Assembly (NCBI GenBank): GCA_028699065.1
Contig: JAQVVH010000001.1
Coordinates: forward strand, 640,326-704,325
Length of the DNA stretch: 64,000 bases
Direction of reading: 5' to 3'
Origin: Gallionella sp.
GTDB taxonomy: Bacteria > Pseudomonadota > Gammaproteobacteria > Burkholderiales > Gallionellaceae
The notes beneath the pieces are model-generated. The model made no database searches. It worked only from the letters and a program-made list of their open reading frames with translations, and was not told the DNA's origin. Both the position numbers and the translations under genes were made by a program. Position 1 is the first letter of the stretch; each line of letters starts with the position of its first letter. Shown piece after piece: positions 57,786 through 64,000 of the stretch.

Positions 57786-58716
57786 GGGCCAACTCCAGCA
57801 CCTGCAACACCAGCTGCTCAAAACTGATCCCGACCTGGCGCGCGGCCATCGGCACCAGACTGTGATCCGTCATCCCGGGCGAAGTGTTGATTTCCAGCAG
57901 GTAGGGCCGGCCGTCTTCGCTCATCAGAAAATCCACGCGTCCCCAGCCCTGGCCGCCGATGAGTGCAAAAGCCTGCTTCGCCAGCTGCTGAATTTCCGCC
58001 TCGCGTTCCGCACTCAGACCGCACGGACACAGATAGTGCGTGTCATCGCGCAGATACTTCGCCTCGTAATCGTAAAATTCACTGGCGGGCTCAATCTTGA
58101 TCACCGGCAGCGCCCGGTCGCCCAGAATCGCCGCGGTATATTCGCCACCGCCCACAAAGCTTTCGGCAATCACCAGACGGTCATGGCGGGCCGCTTCACG
58201 ATAGGCGGGCGCCAGATCTGCGAGTGTTTTTACCTTGCTGATGCCGACGCTGGAACCCTCATTGGCCGGCTTTACAAAAAGCGGCAAACCGAGTTGCTGC
58301 ACCACACCCGACCAGTCGCTGTCCGCGTCCAGCAGGGTATAGGGCGGCACCGGCAAACCGGCCGCTTGCCACACCAGTTTGGTGCGCCATTTGTCCATAC
58401 CCAGGGCCGAGGCCAGCACGCCGCTGCCGGTGTAGGGAATACCCAGCAATTCAAGCGCGCCCTGTACCGTACCATCCTCACCGCCGCGCCCGTGCAGTGC
58501 AATGAAAACCCGCTCAAAACCCTCGTCCCTGAGCGCCTGCAAATTGCGCACTGCGGGGTCAAACGCATGAGCGTCGACACCGCTGCGCTGCAATGCTGCC
58601 AGCACCGCCGCACCACTTTTCAGCGACACTTCGCGCTCGGCCGAGCTGCCGCCAAACAATACGGCGACCTTGCCCAAGGATGCGGAAACCTGTCCGGAAG
58701 CCGGCATTACACTCAT
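57775..58716 (-). CDS. ddl: D-alanine--D-alanine ligase
   Basis: Joins two D-Ala for the peptidoglycan stem peptide. The 313-residue ATP-grasp enzyme begins [21 protein letters not shown], has [25 protein letters not shown] and the C-terminal GWGRVDFLM and [15 protein letters not shown]. The start overlaps murB by ATGA, so the dcw genes are tightly coupled here. Confidence 0.98.
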   Translation of the reverse strand: MSVMPASGQVSASLGKVAVLFGGSSAEREVSLKSGAAVLAALQRSGVDAHAFDPAVRNLQALRDEGFERVFIALHGRGGEDGTVQGALELLGIPYTGSGVLASALGMDKWRTKLVWQAAGLPVPPYTLLDADSDWSGVVQQLGLPLFVKPANEGSSVGISKVKTLADLAPAYREAARHDRLVIAESFVGGGEYTAAILGDRALPVIKIEPASEFYDYEAKYLRDDTHYLCPCGLSAEREAEIQQLAKQAFALIGGQGWGRVDFLMSEDGRPYLLEINTSPGMTDHSLVPMAARQVGISFEQLVLQVLELAHVG

Positions 58717-59630
58717 TTCGTCTCCCCGATAATTCTGACTTCCGGCTGCAGCTGTACGCCCGTTTTTTCGGCCACGATTTGCTGTACTTCGTGAATCATC
58801 ATTTCAATATCCGCAGCGCTGGCATCACCAACATTAACGATAAAATTCGCATGCTTCTCGGACACCTGCGCGCCCCCGATGCGTTTCCCCTTGAGAGCGC
58901 ACTGTTCGATCAGGCGCGCGGCGAAATCGCCCGGCGGATTGCGGAACACCGAACCGGCATTCGGCATCTGCAGGGGCTGGCTGGCCATGCGCTTGTCGAG
59001 CAGAGTCTTGATGGCCTGACGCGCCGCACTGGCGTCGCCCGGTTCAAAGTGCAAGGCGGCCGCCACAAACCACGCCTCGGCGGGTTGCAACAGGTGCGCA
59101 TGCCGATAGCCAACCTCGTATTCCGCCGGATTACGCCAGCACAGCTCGCCGCGCCGATTGATGGTCTGCACCCGCAAAACCCTGTTCCAGGTTTCGCCGC
59201 CGTAACAACCGGCATTCATCGCCAGCATGCCGCCCAGCGTGCCGGGAATCCCGGCAAAAAATTCCGCGCCGCAAAGATCGTTTTGGGCGGCAAAGCGCGC
59301 CAATTTGGCACCGGCCACCCCCGCCTCGGCGTAAATCTCTGCGGGGGCCGTCATCCGCAAACCGGTAAGCGCGCCGTGCATCAGCAACACCGTGCCCCGC
59401 AAGCCGCCATCGCGCACCAGCAAATTACTGCCGAGACCGACGGGATAGATCGGCTCGTCCGACGGCAGCGTTGCCAGGAATGCCTGCAAATCCGCCAAAT
59501 CAGCGGGACGATACGCCCGGTCGGCCTGCCCCCCGGCACGCCAGCTGGTATGTCTGCGCATGGGCACATCGCTGAGCAGTTCGCCCCGCAATTGCGCCAC
59601 AGCAAATTTTTCCGGTTCGCTCATATTCAT
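58713..59630 (-). CDS. murB: UDP-N-acetylenolpyruvoylglucosamine reductase
   Basis: MurB reduces the enolpyruvyl group to form UDP-MurNAc with FAD and NADPH. The 305-residue product has [46 protein letters not shown] with the FAD-site, and the short form's [11 protein letters not shown] with the catalytic Ser. ATG 59630 overlaps the murC stop; an ATG two codons later is possible. Length suggests type II (about 300 residues). Confidence 0.97.
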   Translation of the reverse strand: MNMSEPEKFAVAQLRGELLSDVPMRRHTSWRAGGQADRAYRPADLADLQAFLATLPSDEPIYPVGLGSNLLVRDGGLRGTVLLMHGALTGLRMTAPAEIYAEAGVAGAKLARFAAQNDLCGAEFFAGIPGTLGGMLAMNAGCYGGETWNRVLRVQTINRRGELCWRNPAEYEVGYRHAHLLQPAEAWFVAAALHFEPGDASAARQAIKTLLDKRMASQPLQMPNAGSVFRNPPGDFAARLIEQCALKGKRIGGAQVSEKHANFIVNVGDASAADIEMMIHEVQQIVAEKTGVQLQPEVRIIGETK

Positions 59631-61027
59631 TTCTGCGCCAACTGCCTGACCTGTTCCGCCACCGTGCCAATCGAGCCCGCCCCCATGGTGAGCACGACGT
59701 CGCCATCCCGCACGAGTCGCAAAATAGCTTGCGGCATTTCAGGAACCTGCTCGACAAACACGGCTTCGTTTTGCCCTGAAACACGCAGGGCATGCATCAG
59801 TGCACGGCCATCCGCGGCGACAATCGGCGCCTCGCCGGCCGCATAAATTTCTGCGAGCACCAGCGCGTCCACGCTGCAAAGTACCCGCACAAAATCCTCG
59901 AACAGATCGCGCGTCCGCGTGTAACGATGCGGCTGAAAAGCCAGCAGCAAACGCCGCCCCGGGAACGCGCCTCGAACCGCCGCCAGCGTGGCGGCCATTT
60001 CGACCGGATGGTGACCATAATCATCAATCAGCGTGCATGTGCCACCGCCGGGCAAAGCAACCTCCCCGTAGCGTTGCAAACGCCGTCCGACACCCTCAAA
60101 CTCGGCCAGCGCCGACACGATGGCTTCATCGGCCACGCCCACTTCGAGCGCAACGGCAATCGCGGCCAGCGCGTTCAGCACGTTATGCAAACCCGCAAGA
60201 TTGAGCCGGATATCCAGATCGCGCGGTGTGCCGTTTTGCCGGCATTCCGCCGTAAAGCGCATCTGCCCGCCCTCGTGCCGAACATTGACGGCACGAATCT
60301 GCGCGCCTTCGTTCAAACCGTAAGTGCACACCGGCTTGGTAATGCGCGGCATGATTTCCCGCACGTTGAGATCATCGACACAGAGCATCGCCATCCCGTA
60401 AAACGGCAGATGCTCGATAAAATCGACAAAGGCCTGCTTCAATTTCTCGAAGTCATGACCGTAGGTTTCCATATGGTCAGCGTCGATGTTGGTGACGACC
60501 GCGAGTATCGGCTGTAGATAAAGAAACGAAGCATCCGACTCATCCGCCTCGGCCACAATGAATTCGCCCGTACCCAGTTTGGCATTGGTTCCACTGCTGT
60601 TCAGCCGCCCGCCAATCACAAAGGTTGGGTCATAACCGCCCCGAGCCAGCACGCTGGCAACCAGCGAAGTCGTCGTGGTTTTGCCGTGTGTGCCCGCAAT
60701 CGCAATCCCCTGGCGCAAACGCATGAGTTCCGCCAGCATCATCGCCCTCGGCACCACGGGAATTCGCCGTGCACGCGCGGCCAACACCTCGGGATTGTCC
60801 CCGCCCACCGCCGTCGAAACCACGACCACATCCGCATCGTTCAGATGCGTCTCGGCATGCCCCAGATAAATGGTTGCCCCCAGTTGTTGCAGGCGTTGCG
60901 TCGCGGCATTTCCGGAAAGATCGGAACCACTGACACTGAATCCCAGATTGAGCAGCACCTCGGCGATCCCGTTCATGCCCGAGCCGCCAACGCCCACGAA
61001 ATGTATGTTTTTGACTTTGTGTTTCAT
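59627..61027 (-). CDS. murC: UDP-N-acetylmuramate--L-alanine ligase
   Basis: MurC adds L-Ala to UDP-MurNAc. The 466-residue product starts [20 protein letters not shown], has the ATP loop GTHGKTTTT (112-120), [14 protein letters not shown] and [15 protein letters not shown], and ends in the Mur ligase C domain. ATG 61027 follows GAGG. It is 2 bp after murG. Confidence 0.98.
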   Translation of the reverse strand: MKHKVKNIHFVGVGGSGMNGIAEVLLNLGFSVSGSDLSGNAATQRLQQLGATIYLGHAETHLNDADVVVVSTAVGGDNPEVLAARARRIPVVPRAMMLAELMRLRQGIAIAGTHGKTTTTSLVASVLARGGYDPTFVIGGRLNSSGTNAKLGTGEFIVAEADESDASFLYLQPILAVVTNIDADHMETYGHDFEKLKQAFVDFIEHLPFYGMAMLCVDDLNVREIMPRITKPVCTYGLNEGAQIRAVNVRHEGGQMRFTAECRQNGTPRDLDIRLNLAGLHNVLNALAAIAVALEVGVADEAIVSALAEFEGVGRRLQRYGEVALPGGGTCTLIDDYGHHPVEMAATLAAVRGAFPGRRLLLAFQPHRYTRTRDLFEDFVRVLCSVDALVLAEIYAAGEAPIVAADGRALMHALRVSGQNEAVFVEQVPEMPQAILRLVRDGDVVLTMGAGSIGTVAEQVRQLAQK

Positions 61028-61029
61028 CT

Positions 61030-62097
61030 TCAATCCTCGGCCAGTTTGGCGCACACCTGCGCCACACAATCCGCTGCACCAGGTTTCGCGAGTACGCGTG
61101 CCTGTTGCGCCATTAGCTGTAATTTTTCGCGCGTCAATGTTTCCAGCAGGCGTGCCAGCCCTTCCGCGTTCAAGTCCGGCTGTGGCAACAAAATCGCCGC
61201 ACCCCGTTCGCTCAGGAAACGGGCATTGCCGGTCTGATGGTCATCCACCGCGTGGGGGAAGGGCACCAGCACGCTGGCCACGCCCGCTGCCGCAAGCTCG
61301 GCAACCGTCAATGCGCCGGCCCGGCAAATCACCAGATCCGCTTCCGCATAGGCATGCGCCATGTCGTCCAGAAACGGCCGGACGTCTGCGTCAACACCTG
61401 CCATCACGTACGCTTTTTGCACGGATTCAAAATGGGTCTTGCCGGTTTGATGCAACACGGTAGGCCGCGCAGAGGCGGGCAGCAACGCCAGCGCCAAAGG
61501 CAGTGTATCGTTCAGCGCTTTGGCGCCCAGACTTCCCCCCACCACGAGAAGATTCAGGGCACCGCTGCGGGCAGCGTAACGTTGCGCGGGATCCGGCAGG
61601 GACGCGATGCTGCTACGCACCGGATTGCCGCACCATTCCGCAGTGGGCAAGACATCCGGGAATCCGCTTAGCACCCGCTGCGCCAGTCGCGCGAGCACCC
61701 GATTGCTCAGACCCGCAATCGAATTCTGTTCGTGAATCACCAGCGGTCGGCGCAACACGGCAGACATGAATCCGCCGGGGAAGGTGATGTAACCGCCCAT
61801 GCCAAGCAAAACATCGGGACGATGCCGGAAAATTGCGGCGGCGCTTTGCCCCAGCGCGCGCAGCAGATTGAAGGGCAGCGCCAGCCTCCGCAGCCAGCCC
61901 TTGCCGCGCAAGCCGGAGAAATTCACCCAGGCCATCTCGTAGCCGTGCTTGGGCACCAGCTCGGCCTCCATGCTGCCCGGCACACCCATCCAGACCACTC
62001 GCCAACCCTGCGTGCGCAGACAATCCGCAACGGCAAGTCCCGGCATGATGTGTCCGCCCGTGCCGCCGGCCATGATCATGATCGTGCGGGCGCTCAT
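61030..62097 (-). CDS. murG: Undecaprenyl-PP-MurNAc-pentapeptide N-acetylglucosaminyltransferase
   Basis: MurG makes lipid II from lipid I on the inner leaflet. The 355-residue GT28 enzyme begins with the G-loop [19 protein letters not shown], has [12 protein letters not shown] and [15 protein letters not shown], and the donor site [23 protein letters not shown]. It overlaps ftsW by ATGA. Confidence 0.98.
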   Translation of the reverse strand: MSARTIMIMAGGTGGHIMPGLAVADCLRTQGWRVVWMGVPGSMEAELVPKHGYEMAWVNFSGLRGKGWLRRLALPFNLLRALGQSAAAIFRHRPDVLLGMGGYITFPGGFMSAVLRRPLVIHEQNSIAGLSNRVLARLAQRVLSGFPDVLPTAEWCGNPVRSSIASLPDPAQRYAARSGALNLLVVGGSLGAKALNDTLPLALALLPASARPTVLHQTGKTHFESVQKAYVMAGVDADVRPFLDDMAHAYAEADLVICRAGALTVAELAAAGVASVLVPFPHAVDDHQTGNARFLSERGAAILLPQPDLNAEGLARLLETLTREKLQLMAQQARVLAKPGAADCVAQVCAKLAED

Positions 62098-63257
62098 ACC
62101 GGCAACCCCCTGGCGACGCGCCGATTCTCGTAATCAACGCGAAGCAAAATTGCCGCCGCCACGCAATTCACGACCACGCCGCTGCCGCCAAAGCTGAGAA
62201 ATGGCAGCGTCAGCCCCTTGGTGGGCAGCACGCCCATATTCACACCGATGTTGATCATCGCCTGCACGCCCAACCAGACACCGATGCCTTGCGCCACGAG
62301 CGCCGGATAGAATCGCTCCAGAAAAGCCGCATGCCGGCCGATCTGCATTGCGCGAATGACGAACAGCGCAAACAGCATCAGCACAACCGCCACGCCGAAC
62401 AATCCCAGCTCTTCGGCAATCACCGCCATCAGAAAATCGGTATGGGCTTCGGGCAGATAAAATAATTTTTCGACACTGCCGCCGAGACCCACGCCAGTCC
62501 ATTCGCCCCGGCCGAATGCGATTAGCGCATGACTCAGCTGATAACCCGAACCGAACGCATCCGCCCACGGATCCATAAATCCGGTTACCCGCTTCAAACG
62601 ATAGGGAGAAGAGACAATCAGCAATGCGAAGCCGATCGGCACCGCGAAGACCAGCGCGGCAAAGACTTTGCCATTAAAACCGCCCAGCCATAGCGCACAA
62701 ACCGTAATCGCGAGAATCACCACAAAAGCACCCATGTCCGGTTCCGTCAACAACAGGGTACCCACCAGCATGATCACAACAAACATGGGCAGAAATGCTT
62801 TGAAAAACGTGTCTTTCACACTGGTTTTACGCACCACATAACTGGAGGCATAAAGCACCGCAAACAGCTTCATCAGTTCCGAGGGTTGCAGGTTGATCAC
62901 AAACAGCGACAGCCAGCGGCGGCTCCCGTTGACCTCGCGACCAATTCCCGGAATCAGAACCAGAATCAGCAACAGCACACCCAACATGAACAAATAGGGC
63001 GCATAGTTTTGCCACTGCTGCAGCGGCACGGAAAATGCCGCGATCCCTGCGGTCACGCCGATCAGTACAAAAATGCCATGACGGATCAGGTAATAGGCCG
63101 GCTCCTGCCCGGTGAACTTGCTGCCTTCTGCCGTCGCGATCGAAGCGGAATACACCATGACCAGCCCCAGCATCAACAGGCCGGCCAGCGCCCACAACAG
63201 CAATTCATCAAACTGCTGCTGGGGCGGACGCGTGCGGGTTCTGACCATGGAGACCAT
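62094..63257 (-). CDS. ftsW: Peptidoglycan glycosyltransferase FtsW
   Basis: A SEDS-family glycan polymerase at the septum. The 387-residue product has about ten membrane segments, [19 protein letters not shown] at the start, [17 protein letters not shown] and the signature [23 protein letters not shown] 63257 shares a base with the murD stop and follows GGGAGG; the longer frame to 63275 was not used. Confidence 0.97.
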   Translation of the reverse strand: MVSMVRTRTRPPQQQFDELLLWALAGLLMLGLVMVYSASIATAEGSKFTGQEPAYYLIRHGIFVLIGVTAGIAAFSVPLQQWQNYAPYLFMLGVLLLILVLIPGIGREVNGSRRWLSLFVINLQPSELMKLFAVLYASSYVVRKTSVKDTFFKAFLPMFVVIMLVGTLLLTEPDMGAFVVILAITVCALWLGGFNGKVFAALVFAVPIGFALLIVSSPYRLKRVTGFMDPWADAFGSGYQLSHALIAFGRGEWTGVGLGGSVEKLFYLPEAHTDFLMAVIAEELGLFGVAVVLMLFALFVIRAMQIGRHAAFLERFYPALVAQGIGVWLGVQAMINIGVNMGVLPTKGLTLPFLSFGGSGVVVNCVAAAILLRVDYENRRVARGLPV

Positions 63258-64000
63258 TACGCCGCCTCCCTGCACAAATCCTGAACCGCCGCGACAAACA
63301 CCTCGGCGCGATGCACATAGTTGCGATACATGTCGAAACTCGCACAGGCCGGCGACAGCAATACCGCGTCACCCCGCTCCGCGAACCGCGCCGCCTGGCG
63401 TACCGCATCTTCCATACCGCGCGCATAAATCAGCGGCACGCCGCTATCACGTAAGGCTTCGGCAATCAGCTGCGCGTCGCGCCCGATCAAAATCACGGCA
63501 CGAGCATGCCTTGCGACGGCCGCCTTGAGCGGTGAAAAATCCTGACCCTTGCCCTCTCCGCCGAGAATCACTACCGACGAACGCTCCAGCCCCTGCAACG
63601 CGGCAACCGTCGCGCCCACGTTGGTACCTTTGGAATCATCGTAATACATCACGCCGTCTATTTCGGCGACCGCCTCGACCCGGTGGGGCAGCCCGCGAAA
63701 CTGCCGCAACGCGTTCACCAGCGGATCAAGCGGCAGCGCAAGTGCGCGGCAAAGTCCCAGCGCAGCCAGCGCATTCGCAACGTTATGCAAACCCGCCAGC
63801 GGCAACTCATCGGCGCGCATGATTTTCTGTGTGCCCTGCACCAGCCAGACCACGCCATCCTCGCGCACAATTCCCCAGTCTTCCGGATTCTTGGGCGGAT
63901 TCAAGCCAAAGGTGGCGGCAGGCTGCGCCATCGCCAGACTCAAGGCGTCATCGCGATTCAGCAACGGCATCCCATCGCCGCTGAAAATGCGCGCCTTGGC
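63257..64000 (-). CDS. murD: UDP-N-acetylmuramoylalanine--D-glutamate ligase (5' part beyond the window)
   Basis: The minus-strand frame is open to the right edge, so the N-terminal and ATP-loop region is missing; 247 residues of the C-terminal part are present. They include [20 protein letters not shown], the [19 protein letters not shown] loop with the modified-Lys neighbourhood, [16 protein letters not shown] and [20 protein letters not shown], all MurD signatures. murD adds D-Glu to UDP-MurNAc-L-Ala. It is upstream of ftsW in the dcw order; mraY is expected beyond the edge. Confidence 0.97.
   Translation of the reverse strand, partial: AKARIFSGDGMPLLNRDDALSLAMAQPAATFGLNPPKNPEDWGIVREDGVVWLVQGTQKIMRADELPLAGLHNVANALAALGLCRALALPLDPLVNALRQFRGLPHRVEAVAEIDGVMYYDDSKGTNVGATVAALQGLERSSVVILGGEGKGQDFSPLKAAVARHARAVILIGRDAQLIAEALRDSGVPLIYARGMEDAVRQAARFAERGDAVLLSPACASFDMYRNYVHRAEVFVAAVQDLCREAA

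Noticed and set aside
57520..58794. Plus-strand frame of 424 codons over ftsQ and ddl
   Set aside because: Both genes on the minus strand are certain; the product has no membrane segments or motifs of any family I know.

Overview
The window reads as chromosome of a moderately GC-rich betaproteobacterium, most likely of the Nitrosomonadales (Gallionella, Sideroxydans, Thiobacillus and relatives). The reasons are the gene order and content: a dcw cell-wall cluster ending in ftsZ-lpxC, a small ZapB-like coiled-coil gene followed by zapA and 6S RNA, the lgt...pilC-pilD-coaE-zapD-yacG block, a DUF3683 FAD/Fe-S oxidoreductase, a BtuM-type vitamin B12 transporter and small class I cytochromes c. The assignment is inference; no 16S rRNA is present. 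Almost all of the window is coding, with no insertion sequence, prophage or CRISPR array.

Layout. 1-436: an Ala/Lys/Pro histone H1-like gene, cut by the window edge. 621-4649: nrdA-nrdB (class Ia ribonucleotide reductase) under an NrdR box. 4797-7562: ispB, tRNA-Pro(CGG), cysQ, a PP0621-like gene and ampD. 7707-11090: rpmE, an M48 lipoprotein protease and a GT39 glycosyltransferase. 11101-14835: aroC on the minus strand, then quinone oxidoreductase, tatD and tcdA on the plus strand. 14918-17782: an MBOAT O-acyltransferase and an SGNH-like partner; the MBOAT frame is broken at a (GCAA)8 tetranucleotide repeat. 17770-22670: truncated hemoglobin, thpR and the 1,282-residue oxidoreductase. 22679-27610: phoR, phoB (with a three-unit Pho box), an SSS symporter and an MFS transporter. 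27672-32950: peroxiredoxin, msbA, btuM and btuB, the last two behind a cobalamin riboswitch. 33063-35060: ZapB-like gene, zapA, 6S RNA, EVE protein and TauE/SafE transporter. 35053-40563: AGCS symporter, two related cytochromes c, yeaD and ilvD. 40630-46540: lgt to yacG. 46537-52768: secA, a cyclic-nucleotide-binding protein, argJ, a DUF815 ATPase and a Nudix/ThiE-like fusion. 53000-64000: dciA, then a small membrane protein, lpxC, ftsZ, ftsA, ftsQ, ddl, murB, murC, murG, ftsW and the 3' part of murD.

How it works together. Much of the window serves the envelope and cell division: peptidoglycan precursors and septum (dcw genes, zapA, zapD, ampD), lipid A (lpxC, msbA), lipoproteins (lgt), secretion (secA), pili (pilC, pilD) and probable surface-polysaccharide acetylation (MBOAT/SGNH). 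A second theme is nutrient sensing: phosphate (phoBR), vitamin B12 (riboswitch, btuB, btuM) and dNTP supply (NrdR, nrdAB).

The most notable observation is that the MBOAT gene looks like a phase-variable contingency locus captured in its OFF state. Eight GCAA units put the two halves of one protein out of frame, and seven (or four, or ten) would restore a single frame of about 533 codons. The SGNH gene begins 2 nt after the MBOAT stop with no visible ribosome binding site, so the switch may control both.
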